Shown here in pieces: positions 1 to 10,178 of a stretch of DNA of 64,000 nt; the first letter of the stretch is position 1, and each line of letters starts with the position of its first letter. The position numbers and the translations under genes were made by a program. Source of the DNA: Psilocybe azurescens (Eukaryota; Basidiomycota; Agaricomycetes; Agaricales; Agrocybaceae); assembly GCA_023853785.1 (NCBI GenBank), contig JAJIRX010001026.1, positions 62,001 to 126,000 on the forward strand. Direction: 5' to 3'. Under the pieces are notes generated by a model. The model was given only the letters and a program-made list of their open reading frames with translations. It made no database searches and was not told the DNA's origin.

Positions 1-856
1 ACCACCTCAAGTGGCAAGACAATTGGGGGTAGGAATATATACATTGTGTTCTCCCAACAACAGCTGCACCTCGCACAATTCTTCAAAGTGCTCGAGCTCA
101 AGGGCTTTACTTGGGCCTCCTCCCATGTGCACATAACCTGCGGGCTGGTGCAGGGTATGAGTACCAGGAAGGGCAAGGTAGCGTTCCTGGATGAGATGAT
201 AAGGAAGCGGGGAATGGGATGCACGAGCAGGTGATGAAGAACTAGAAAAGTATAAGGCTGAGGTGGATCCGGAGGAGACGGAGCTGGAAATTGGGATTAC
301 GGGGGTCAAGATCCAAGATATGGAGTCGAAGAGGTACGTGCGCGTGTGTGTTGTCCTCTTATCTTCTTACTTTCTTGTCTTTTCTTTTGTTTCAGCGTTG
401 ACTCACTTGGTTCGTTTTATTCAGGATCAGAAATCATACAATCGACTGGGACCGCATGAAATCCTTCGAAAGCGACACAGGCCCCTACCTGCAAAAATCC
501 CATGTGCGACTCGCATCCATATCCCGCAGATGCCCGTCCCTCATCCCCTTAGCCCCCTCCTCCTCCATCCACCCCACCCTCCTCTCCGCCTACACCCACG
601 TATGCGACATCGCATTCTTCCTGGGCGCGTACCGTGACATCGTGAAGACTGCAATGAAGATTCAAGAGCCGTCGGGTGTGGTGACGTTCGCGTTTCAGCT
701 GGCGTATGCCATTAGTAGTGCATGGGAAGTGCTCATTATCAAAGGGGAGGAGGATGAAGAGAAGGCGCGAGCGATGATGTTTCTGTATGGGTGAGCGTGG
801 GAGGTGTTGGTGGGTACGATGCGGTTGTTGAATTTGAGGCTTTGGAGAGGATGTAG
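1..856 (+). pseudogene. Arginyl-tRNA synthetase, C-terminal fragment (decayed)
   Basis: Cytosolic class I arginyl-tRNA synthetase charges tRNA-Arg; this is its 3' end only. Positions 46-225 encode the end of the catalytic core, with HVHITCGLVQGMSTRKGKV matching the family's 'HVNFG-VQGMSTRKG' segment. Positions 265-331 give EIGITGVKIQDMESKR. A GT-AG intron lies at about 332-424. From 426 the reading continues IRNHTIDWDRMKSFE..DTGPYLQ and the DALR anticodon-binding domain, with AISSAWEVLIIKG. Lesions: a frameshift and TAG stop near 222-245, and a frameshift near 790 that gives an early TGA; the ancestral end EALERM-stop is visible in another frame at 836-856. The N-terminal two thirds are absent, and the first 40 bases are a repeat also found at 28399. 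Family identity is firm; non-function is inferred from the lesions and truncation. Confidence 0.85.
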
Positions 857-1944
857 AGTTGGGGAGGGACTGATGATAGGAATTGAACGTTGTTTTTTGT
901 TCTAATTTATCTCTCTTTCTTTGTTTCTCACTTCAATGATAGATTTTCGGATGCTTCATCTTGATTTTACATCTGTGGGGCTTTTACACGCTGTGCACCT
1001 CTACTCGAGTATTTGCGGTCTTCAGCACTAATCAGTCTCCAATGTGCTGTACATGATTCATCGGGCTGTTCACTATTCTCGTGTCTTGTCTTGTCTTCTT
1101 CTCATCAATGTTCATATGGCTGGAGGCTACATGCGAGTGCAGCGCCGCGCAAACAGCCTCATCGTGATCCCCGTCTTGACTCCTCACAGTCCACACGTTA
1201 GCACCGCAAGGGCTGGAAGTCCAACTCAGATGATCGCAACACGGATTCCAAGTTCGAATAAAACAAATACTCAAGAATCGATCATTCAACTTAAGTATAA
1301 CAGTTGGAAACCGCTTGTAGATTAGACTCTGTCACTCTGGGATGCAACAAGCACGACATTGAGTGTCATTAATATAAAATCACCCGAACAACGGGAAATG
1401 AAAAGGCAAGAACGAGAGAGATTCATGACAAAAATTGGATCCAACATCTGATACGACGGGGATCTAGACGATCGTGGGGTGTAGTCCCGTCAAAGTTAGG
1501 ATCAAAGGGAGGGCATGGGTATCTCACTGTCCAATTCCAATGCCTCTTCTGAATGTTCAGGTGACACGTCCATTGTAGAGTCTAAAGTATAAATAAAATA
1601 CTACTCGTGTACATTGTCTTGGATATGTCTGTTTTTCCATAGACCATCCATCACATACAAGGCGGCCTTGAAGCGAGGAGGTGAAAGTCACTAAATCTCA
1701 TCCAAAATACAGAAAAAATAGACAGAAGTTCAAGTTGGGTGACGGTACTGAAGAACGAAGGGTAAGTACATTTAAGTTGCTTTCAGATTGATCAGGCTTT
1801 GAGGCTTAAGATACAAGGTGCAGTGCACAACAGGATACGAGGAACCTTAGTTTGAAGAACGTTCGCCTGTTACGGTTAAGCTCTCTTCTTCTTCTCCCTC
1901 ATGCCCCTCGTCCTCGTTAGATTCCCGCCCCTACATATCCTGCC
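857..1944. other. No gene recognised
   Basis: About 1.1 kb between the synthetase fragment and the next coding-like segment. Short open frames on both strands show no recognisable protein features, and I see no repeat structure. Confidence 0.5.
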
Positions 1945-2932
1945 ATGCCGCCAGCGCGTCGCATCCTCGGACCCAACGTGGTCGTGTACGTCTACCGCAT
2001 GGTCATGTACGGCGTCGAGAAGCAGTACAGAACCGAGATAGCACGCATCTCTGCCTCTGCGACGTCCTCTGGCTGCGAGCAGGTTAAACAGTCAGATACC
2101 GATGTCTGGTTCCTGTGCGTCAGTTGTCATTGTCAAGGATAACGATGACGATGTTGTTGTTAATGTCCATTCGACCGCGACGGTAGCCTCGGATGTGAAG
2201 TATCGCCGTGGATCTCGAATCCGCATTGCTGGTACTTCGGTCAGAGCTCGAGGCGCTCCGGTCGTTTCTCCCTCGTCGAGGACGACGACGATTCCGCTAC
2301 CGCCAAGGATGATTCCGACCACATCTTCCCCTCTTTCGACAACATGCTCTCCTCCGCCAAGCGCAGACAGCGCATTGCAGAGCTCGAAGTGCAAGCTGCG
2401 CTCCTCGCTATCCGATTGACGGGTTTTTGAAGCTGCAGGGCGTTCTGGACATGGAGGCTTGATGTGCAGTTCTTTGAGGGGTCGCGTGGTGGGTGTGCGG
2501 AAGATGAGGAGCAGAAAAGAGGACACGAGGACGATGAGGACGATGAGGATAGCCAGATGATGGGAGAGGCCGAGTGCGAGATGCACAACATCGCGCTTGG
2601 GCAGCGAGAACCGCTCCCGTCACTACTCCTTCCCTTAACGATGCACAGGCCCCAGCCCACCCCATCCGGCCCTCCCCTTCCTCAAAACTGTGTCTGTCTC
2701 CAGGTCCGCACCCCAGCGCCGCGCCCGTCCTGTACGTGTCGTACATGTAATGTGTTCCTGCTCATGAAGCACTGCATGATGCCTGCGTGCAAGAGGTTTG
2801 GCGGCGTCGGGTCGGGTGGTTGGAATGGGGAAAAGGATTAGGGAGAGGGTCGCGTGGGCTGCTGAAGAGGAAGAAGAAGGCTGCGTGCAGGAGATGGAAG
2901 AGGAGTATGACCCGTCGTCAATTGTGGATTAG
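1945..2932 (+). pseudogene. Unrecognised protein family, copy A
   Basis: I do not recognise the product. Coding character is supported by a diverged second copy at about 5975-8735. Visible pieces are an ATG at 1945 followed by MPPARRILGPNVVVYVYR; an acidic then basic segment near 2270-2410 (EDDDDSATAKDD.. and SSAKRRQRIAELEVQAALLA); an acidic low-complexity stretch at about 2464-2600; a segment near 2745-2840 reading VFLLMKHCMMPACKRF; and a tail EEEEEGCVQEMEEEYDPSS ending at TAG 2932. The pieces lie in different frames, so either introns or frameshifts separate them. The conserved middle and tail are what copy B shares. Probably a decayed gene; a spliced gene cannot be excluded. Confidence 0.4.
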
Positions 2933-3700
2933 TATACTAAAATGGATTATTGGGCGTAGATTCGGGTGATGATTGGTGCATGCGTTGTATGCTTTTCTTG
3001 GATGGGGATGGATTTCTGAGGTTTTGATATCTGCTTTCTTTAGGTTCACGTTCACGTTCACGTCCTCCCTAGTCCCGCCTCCCGCCAGCCCCTTTTTGTC
3101 AACCTCCCTGTTTACTTTCAAAATTCAACTTTTACACCCTTCCATTCTTTTCGCACTTTTACCTTCCTTTCCATTATTTATCCTCCACTGCCTATTTTCC
3201 CACTGCTTTTCACCTCCCACTTCGACTTCATCGTCACTTCTTTCCTCTCTTTTTCACTTCCCAACCTACCAATACCGCACCAGAAAGCATTATACGCGCT
3301 GGAAAACACCGTCCACGCATTGCTCCGATCTGCTTCCTTTGCCCTATTCATCGTTACTACCATCCTCTGCCTTGATATGGCATCCGAGTCGATTGTGTGT
3401 ATGGGCCTGCAGGCCCGCTCTTAATTTTATGCTGCCGCGCCGTGCTGCTGTCTCCAGTACCTGGAGTGGGTTTTTGGCTTCTAGAGTCGTCCGTGAATGT
3501 GCGCGCTTTATGTTGTGATTATTATTCTCGTTTCGTTCTATCACTACGCGCGAGCTCAAGTACTGAGTATAAGTAATGATATCCCCTGCGCTCCTCCATG
3601 ACCGTTCTACGGACAGTGTTTGAGTCGAGTACCGGCGGTGCTTCATGTTTATTCTTTCTCGCTCGCTGGATTGTGACCCTCCTTTGCGATTGTGATTTGG
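2110..3700 (+). repeat. Segmental duplication, copy A
   Basis: This stretch, including the 3' flank of the unrecognised gene, aligns in order with 5960-6267 plus 8451-9270. Shared landmarks include GCAGACAGCG followed by GAAGTGCA (2361/6223), ATGAAGCAC (2765/8538), a glutamate-rich tail and a pyrimidine-rich downstream block. Copy B carries a transposon insertion that copy A lacks. Divergence is high, so the event is old. Confidence 0.55.
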
Positions 3701-4739
3701 TTTTTGATTTACGGATTTGGATTCTAGCATCGCCCCCGAAAATACGAAAAGAAGAAATAACGAAGAAATAAGACGATTGCAACCTCCCTTCTCTTCCGAC
3801 CGATGCCTTATCCATGTCTTGGTGTCTCGACGACACCGAATAGACCCTACTGTATATCCTATGCCCGCTCACGCCCATGCGCTTGACGTGGCATCGGGTA
3901 CTCGGACGGCCTGGTGAAAATTCTCAGCAATCAGACTGTGACCTTTGCTCCAGGGGTACCATATCATAACGTGCGCAAAAAATATCGCCCCATCATGAGA
4001 GTACTATTGATTGAAATTCACGGGCACGATTCTGCCAGGGTTCGAACTCATCATTGACTGGACACAATGGAATGCCGAAACGTTTGTGTCTATTGATCTT
4101 GGACACGAGAGCGAGAATGGAGCTATAGGCTCTGAGGAGCGCGCATAGTTTAGATCAACGGGCGTGCGTGAGTCCAAATTTGTGACACACATACAAGCGG
4201 ACATGTACACTCGGAGAGGATTACTACGCAGGCGAGCAAGGCGCTAGTGCGGAACAGTAATAGAGAGAAATGGCCACGACGTGGCTTTAATTCCAGGTCT
4301 TTAAAATACAATTGGCTAAATAATACGGGGTGGAAGCTCAATCATGTAACATTGTTCTCTGGGTTTGCGAAAAACCAATGTCGACTGATCATTTTATGGA
4401 CAGATTCCAAGCGATGTGCGCTATGTCCAAGTCCTGAGTAGTACGTCCAGGTCCTGTGTAGGTATCAGAGTGTTCACATCGACGATTGAGCTACAGATTA
4501 GGCGGCTTACTATCACGCAGGTCTGATACGGCATCGATGTGTGCTTAACGCTTATGCCACAAATCATCGGCGTGTAGAATGGAAGCCCTCAGGGAGCATG
4601 TAGCGGTGGTGCTCATATGCATATCCCATCAATTCCAAATACGAATGACTGCGTGACCCTGTGTGCTATGGCTGCGTCATGAGGCAGGACAGAGGGAGGC
4701 CGCCTATGTAGACACCGGTTGGTATTGCTTACGACGAAT
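2933..4739. other. No gene recognised; pyrimidine-rich block 3040-3400
   Basis: After the copy A tail there is a long C/T-rich stretch that yields serine- and phenylalanine-rich open frames without any recognisable domain. Positions 3900-4739 show nothing I can name. Confidence 0.4.
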
Positions 4740-4990
4740 CATATTACGCTTTACGCTGGCTATTGAGAATAAAGAAAGACAGGGCTCGTGGCCTTGAAAA
4801 ACGAGGTTGCGATAAAGAATTTCTGCGGTCGAATTAACATGTAAGCAGTGTTGGCTTCGATCATAAAATAACAAGGAATCTCTGCACGTGAAAAAGCACT
4901 AATGAAAACATCATTTTGTGTTCGAGTATGGCAGGCCTCATGCACACCTTGCCCACGAGTTCTCATCGTATTTCATTCACTTCCCCTTGA
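4740..4990 (+). repeat. NLR upstream region, inverted copy 1
   Basis: This segment is the reverse complement, with divergence, of about 13200-13440. Both copies lie just upstream of an NLR first exon, so promoter and gene were duplicated together in opposite orientations. Confidence 0.6.
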
Positions 4991-5097
4991 GAATCTGGGA
5001 ATCGCCAACTAAGCTTCCTTGCCCTAGGCGAATATCTGAGAGACACACCACCACCACCCTCCGCGCTCATTCGTAACGGATATCAGTTGCTTGTACG

Positions 5098-5565
5098 ATG
5101 TTCCCAAATTCAAACAATGTTTTAATCAATGGAGGAACGTTCATCGAGAACCACGAGGATCATCATGCTCAATCGTCCGAAGGTATGTGGCTCCATCATT
5201 CTCTGTCGATTGTCCTCAAATACAATTGATGGATGAATACAGCCGTTAAAGGATTACTAGAGGCATCATCTCCCGGGGCGCTCTATAACTCAGGCGAGCG
5301 ATTCGACCCACCCAAATGCCACCCAAACACTCGTACCGCCATCCTTCAGAAGCTCATGGATTGGTTTATTGGGGTTTTTGGATGGGATAACTTGGTGCGT
5401 TGGCTGTACGGTCCAGCAGGCGCAGGAAAATCGGCGATTGCTCAGACTTTCGCAGAACTATGCGCTGAGAAGAATTTCCTTCTCGTCAGTTTCTTTTACG
5501 TTACCTCTAATTCTCAACTATTCCTCTTCTTAATACTCGAACCATATCCTTGTCCTCATTTCTAG
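5098..5565 (+). pseudogene. NLR (NACHT) N-terminal fragment
   Basis: NACHT-domain STAND NTPases (fungal NLRs) are thought to act in non-self recognition and programmed cell death. Exon 1 (5098-5182, ATG at 5098) encodes a short leader with NVLINGGTF..HAQSSE. A GT-AG intron (5183-5242) follows, and exon 2 encodes GLLEASSPGALYNSGERFDP and then the Walker A motif GPAGAGKSA at about 5412-5440. Leader, intron position and linker match the minus-strand NLR at 13090-12620 exactly in exon length. The reading frame is lost after the phenylalanine-rich strand following the P-loop, and no Walker B or later NACHT sequence follows, so this is a truncated copy. Confidence 0.75.
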
Positions 5566-5974
5566 ACGGGTATGAACCGCTGGATGTCATTCGAAGCAGG
5601 CAACGCCGCCCCGTGCTATCTTATATGCAGTTCTGTTAATGAGGCACCCCGTGTGCTGGCGTCGCGAAAAGCTTCGGGTGGTGTCGGGTCCTGTTCCAAT
5701 GAGTCGAAAGCTAATGGTAATGTCAATATCAGACGGGGCCGGAGGTGAAGATTGTGGACCTGCGCATTTTGTCCATTCTCTGTGTGTTCCTTATTCCCGC
5801 CCCCTCTGACCTTCACATTTAAGAACCCAAAATCTCACGCAGAGAGCTAGTGTCTGCTGGTGGAGCTTCTTAGGTGGGGTTTATATCATTAAACACCCTC
5901 TGGTTTTAGTTGACTATCTTTGGTTTGATTCGCTTTGACGTTGTTGGTGCCGCGTTGGTCCGACTTTTCATCCG
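5566..5974. other. No gene recognised
   Basis: About 400 bases between the truncated NLR and duplicated copy B, with no recognisable coding, RNA or repeat signal. Confidence 0.4.
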
Positions 5975-6919
5975 CGTTTCTTAGGATTGATAATGATGAC
6001 ATCACTAGCACGACGTTGATTTTGACTGCGATTGTGGCCTCGGATTTGAAGCTTGAAGTGTCGCCATGGATCTGCAATACACGTCGCTGGTGCTTCGAAT
6101 CAAAGCTCGAGTTGCTTCGGCCGCTTGCCCCTTGTTGAGGAGGACGAAGACTCTGCTAACGCTACTGCCAAGAATGACGGTTCCGACCACGTCTTCCCAT
6201 CTTTCAACAGCACTCTCTCCTCCGCGGAGGGCAGACAGCGAATTGCGGATCCCGAAGTGCAGGACGTGTGTACTTTACCTCCACCCATATACTCCATGTG
6301 GAGTCCACCAACTCCATACAGAAGTGGTGGACTCCACATGGACTCCATCTGGAACATATCCAAGTGTTCAGAAAGTTATCTTTGATAGGTGGAGTTCAGG
6401 TGGACTCCAGATGGACTCCAGATGGACTTCAAGCAATTCCACTTGAATCCAACTGGAGGCCAGGTGGAGTCCAGGTGGAGTCCAGGTGGAGTTCAATTAG
6501 AATCCACCTGGACTCCATACCTGGGTAACAATATTCCAGCTTAGGCCATCAGAGAGCAGACTTATTGAATTTCACAAAGTCCAGCTATAGCCAGATTTTA
6601 ATTGGAATGTATTTTCTTAGAGTAAATTCATGTAAGAATGTATATATAATATATTAAAAACTATATACTACATTATTATCTACAATATTATCTACTAGCG
6701 AAGTTCATCACCACTGGAAACATAAAAAAAGAAATATATAAAAATATATAAAACAAAAGAAATAAAAGAAAAACATACAAAACAGACAAAAAAAGGAGGC
6801 GAGAGGGTACATAGTTGGTTCAAATAAATATAGAAGCACATGAACATGAAAAAAAAAAAAGAGAAAACAAGATAAAAAAAAGAAAAAAAGAAGAAAAAAG
6901 GCGAGAGGATGGCCGTGTT

Positions 6920-7148
6920 GCTCGTAGCCCCGCCGTACGCATTGTCGTCGTTGTGGTGGCCGTCGTACACGCTGTGGTAGCCTTTGTACACGTCCGTGGT
7001 GGCCGTCGTACGCGTCCAGCGTGTCCGTGCGTTGTGCTGTCGTGTCCGCTGTGTCTGCCATACAGCGTTGTCGTCGTCGTTGTGGCTGTTGTACACGTCG
7101 TTGTCGTTGTCGGTACACCGCCGCTGTCGTTGTCGTGGCTGTCATACG

Positions 7149-7181
<33 letters not shown>

Positions 7182-7510
7182 ACACGTCGTCGTTGTCGTT
7201 GTCGTCGCCGACGCGTTGTCGTGGTCGTCGTACACGTCGTTGTCGTTGTCGTGGCTGTTGTACGCGTCGTTGTCGTGGCCGTCGTATGCGCCGTGGTCGC
7301 CGTTGTCGTGGCCGTCGTACACGTCGTGGTCGTACACGCCGTGGTCGTGGTCGTCGTGGCCGTTGTCGTCGTTGTCGCCGGCCGTTGTACGCGTCGTCGT
7401 CATGGTCTGCGTACGTGTTGGTGTCGTCGTCCGTGACGCCGTCCTGCGTGCCGTCGTACCCATCGTTGTACGTACCGTACGTACCCGTCGTTGTCGTTGT
7501 CGTCGGCCTA
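6920..7510. repeat. CpG-rich GTCGTT/GTCGTGG minisatellite core
   Basis: An irregular tandem array of triplet-like units (GTCGTTGTCGTTGTC, GGCCGTCGTACAC). It is open in several frames on both strands, giving overlapping frames of 100-360 codons composed of runs such as DNDNDN, TTTTT or VVVV. I treat these as products of repeat composition, not proteins. The same core in copy 2 is shorter and has lost most CpG. Confidence 0.75.
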
Positions 7511-7993
7511 CACGAAAAAGAGGGGGGGGAGCGGTTAATGGCGGCGGCATGCGGAATTCGCGACTTACCTGGGGTCGCGACCTCATTCCCTCGTTCGCAT
7601 CGCATTGCCTCGTTCCCCCCTCGTTCGCATTCGCTTCGCCCTCGTTTCCTCGTTCTCCACCCGCCCTCGTTCTGTCTCGTTCGTACTCACCTCCCTTCGT
7701 TCGCTGGGTGTCCGTTTTGTTCTTCGGTCGGTCTCGGTTCGTTGCGATGCGATGCGTGTCGGGTCGGGTTGGCATGGGCCTGGCTCCGACCGACGACGGC
7801 GAGGGTGGGGGGCACGCACGACGGCGGCAGCGGGGTGGTGGTGGTCGGAGGAAGAGGTGGGGTGGTGGAAATAATAAACGGACCGACGTGGCATCAATAA
7901 GTCACATACGTGACATTATTTGTCACTTGCCGAGAAATGCCGAGTAAATAGCCGTATTGGTATGTAGCCCATCAAAATTTGATGAATTGCAAA

Positions 7994-8066
7994 GGCTCTA
8001 TAGCTTAGTTGGTTTAACGTCAGTGTGCGGCATTCTAGGATGCCCGAGTTCAATTCCTGTTGGTGC
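7994..8066 (+). ncRNA. tRNA-like Pol III module in TIR element copy 1
   Basis: A-box TAGCTTAGTTGG at 8001-8012 and B-box-like GAGTTCAATTC at 8046-8056 are 45 bases apart, as in a tRNA, and a T7 run follows at 8068. A central hairpin GGCAT-TCTAGG-ATGCC sits where the anticodon arm would be. Acceptor pairing is poor, so this is tRNA-derived rather than a functional tRNA. The module is conserved in copy 2 and, with more change, in the related element at 52722-54949. Confidence 0.55.
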
Positions 8067-8450
8067 ATTTTTTTACATTATAATAAAATATAAATAAAAT
8101 ATAAATAAAATCTGGGGATCATCCTCCACCTGGAGTCCATTAGAAATTGACCCTGAAATAGTGTATTAATGCTGATATACATGCTTCTTGAGTCAAATCC
8201 ATATGGAATCCATATGGAGGATGTGAGACTCAGATGAAGTTCCACATGGAGTCCACATGGAGTTCCACATCCTCCACATTGGCCCACATGGAGGATGAGC
8301 GGATTCCAGCTGGACTCCAGGTGGAGCTCTCCACCTCTAAATGGCTGGTACACCTGCCAAAAAAGTCACCAAACTCCATGTGGACTCCACCAACTCCAGC
8401 ATGGAGTTGGTGGACTCCACCCGGAATATATAGGTGAGGGTAAAGACCTC

Positions 8451-9270
8451 AGATGACGGACCAAGCCAAGCGCGAGATACTCAAGGTCCAGCTCAGCCAG
8501 CAAAAACATACGTCTTATATGATTGTGTTTCTGGCCATGAAGCACCGCATGACGCCTTTGCGCAAGGGATTTGTCGGTGTTGGTTCCGGAAGATGCAACA
8601 GCTGCGACAATGGGAAGAAGGGCGCGGGAAGCGGGCTTTGCTGCTGCTGAGGACCGGAATCAAGAAGGATGCGTGCTGTAGATGGAAGAGAGGCATGATC
8701 CATCATCGGGTGTGGTTTGGTACGCCGGCATGAACTACTAAGCTATGTAGGTGTGTATTTGGCTTAAAGTGCGTGGTTTGAACTGTCAACTGAGTTGTGC
8801 CGGGAATCAAATTTTGGAGTTTCTTTCAGATTTGCGTTGCCCTTACCCATGCACTCCCACATGTCCCTTTACTCTCTCTCTCTCTCTCCGCGTATCTTAT
8901 TCCATGTATTCGTTTATCTTCCACTTTTACCCTCCACTGCCTTCTGTCATACAACTTCACTTTAACTCTCAACCCCACCAAAATACCCTACGCAGCAAAA
9001 CATCGTACTCTAAAGCATACAAAGTGGGAGTGAATTCGAAGCCATTGATCCATCCAATCTCCCTTCCATCTATATGCTATTTTTATTTTTATTTTTTATC
9101 ACGCCCCTCCTTTGCTTTTTACAACATGCAAACCACGAGCGGCGAGTGATAATCCGAGTAGATGCAACGGCCCCCTTCTGCGCTCCTCAAACCGGAGTCC
9201 AAGTCGAATGCAGGGTTGACGTATCGCGTTCATTCTTTTCGCTCGCTCGCTTGTAGTACTGGCAACCAAG
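8451..9270 (+). repeat. Segmental duplication, copy B (right part)
   Basis: Continues the homology with 2740-3700 after the transposon interruption; see copy A. The shared order across the insertion shows that the TIR element entered after the duplication. Confidence 0.5.
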
Positions 9271-10178
9271 AAATCATAGAAATAACGTAAACGGCTGCAA
9301 TCCTCCGACCCATCAACTTCCCGAGAACCCCCTACCCCCCAAGCTCTTGACGCGGTAGCTGCACCCTCATCTTTATTCTTATATTCATCATTATGCAAGA
9401 GGGTTTCCTGATTGGTCCTCTGGGCACTATCCATTTTATCGTGCTTTTTCTAGTCTCCTAAGCTCGCTATGGATCTCATCCAGGACGCAGCGCGTAGGAA
9501 GAATTGGCTCGAGGGGCACATGACGACGATATTATTAAGAAATTTGAGTACATGACAACGATGGCTCACACCCACATCTTTATTTACAGGCAGGAAACCG
9601 ACGGGACGAGAAATCAAATGGGCTTTGCTTTTGGTACCGGTACTGGCACCGTAGACAAATAAAGCTCATACACACATAGCTAGCACGAGTTTAGGGTATT
9701 GAATACCATTAGCTTTTATGTTCAATCAATCGATTTGAAAGAAAGAATTTTTTCATTGATTTAACACTCGCGCGTGTAATAAAGGTAATGTTTGAGGCGA
9801 CTTGGATCCAGAAGAGAAGAGGAGAAGAGAGGGCAAAGTGCATCAGCCTTCAGCCAGCAGCTTCGGTCTGAATGGTGATCACTGATTCGAGTTCAGTGCT
9901 GAAGGTAAATGAATGTACGGTCGAACAAATGGAATGTGCTTATAGTCTTATCAAATTTTATGTGAGATCTGGAGTTGTCGCTAGTGCGAGTATTGACGCT
10001 GTGTACTCGTGTGTCTCAATCAGACGATTAAAGAAGAGGCTACTCTTTGGCTTATTGGCTCAAAAGTCTATCCCGAACCTACGGTCTCAATGACTCGCTC
10101 GGCTTCGGAGGGGTTGAATAATATTATTAGTTTCACTATATAGCGGTACATTCTACGCTAGTGTATTTCTCTTGCACG
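8736..10178. other. No firm gene
   Basis: Contains the downstream part of duplicated copy B (pyrimidine-rich) and an inverted-repeat arm at 9786-9923. A frame of about 55 codons at 9498-9662 looks somewhat protein-like but could not be identified. Confidence 0.4.
9786..9923 (+). repeat. Long-range inverted repeat, left arm
   Basis: About 135 bases that match the reverse complement of 27340-27471 with scattered changes; the best-conserved run is TTCGGTCTGAATGGTGATCA. The two arms are 17.4 kb apart and enclose the NLR, SEC61 and AstC-like fragments. Confidence 0.7.

Larger units (their letters stand above)
6268..8450 (+). mobile_element. KDZ-like TIR element, copy 1 (non-autonomous)
   Basis: The left end reads GTGTACTTTACCTCCACCC and the right end, reverse-complemented, GAGGTCTTTACCCTCACC; both are followed inward by the shared string GGAGTCCACCAACTCCAT. 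Subterminal blocks (6296-6522 and 8118-8432) are packed with TGGACTCCA/TGGAGTCCA and close variants. The core holds a purine/pyrimidine tract, a (GTCGTT)-type VNTR, a CpG-rich segment and a tRNA-like module. Copy 2 (46128-47920) is collinear throughout. The 8 bases on either side do not match, so the target duplication is lost here. There is no transposase. Assignment to KDZ rests on copy 3 and on the 8-bp duplications of the other copies. Confidence 0.75.
5975..8735 (+). pseudogene. Unrecognised protein family, copy B, split by a transposon
   Basis: This is the diverged partner of the 1945-2932 gene. The left part (5975-6267) encodes LVEEDEDSANATAKNDGSDH and then SSAEGRQRIADPEVQD, where the transposon 6268-8450 begins. 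The right part (8451-8735) gives YMIVFLAMKHRMTPLRKGFV and the glutamate-rich tail (EGCVL, stop, MEERHDPSSG) with an in-frame TAG. Function is unknown and the gene is clearly broken. The shared order of segments is the evidence that the family was once coding. Confidence 0.5.

Noticed and set aside
1..40. Helitron 3' terminus
   Set aside because: The CCAC...GTGG hairpin and recurrence at 28399 are suggestive, but there is no CTRR end at the expected place and no Rep/helicase sequence.
6815..7947. Long overlapping open frames (up to 361 codons) on both strands
   Set aside because: They lie in a GTCGTT-type repeat that lacks stops in several frames; the predicted proteins are homopolymer-like, and copy 2 does not preserve any of them.
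9498..9662. Protein-like frame ending in GFAFGTGTGTVDK
   Set aside because: Only about 55 codons, preceded by a stop, no family recognised and no second copy to support coding.
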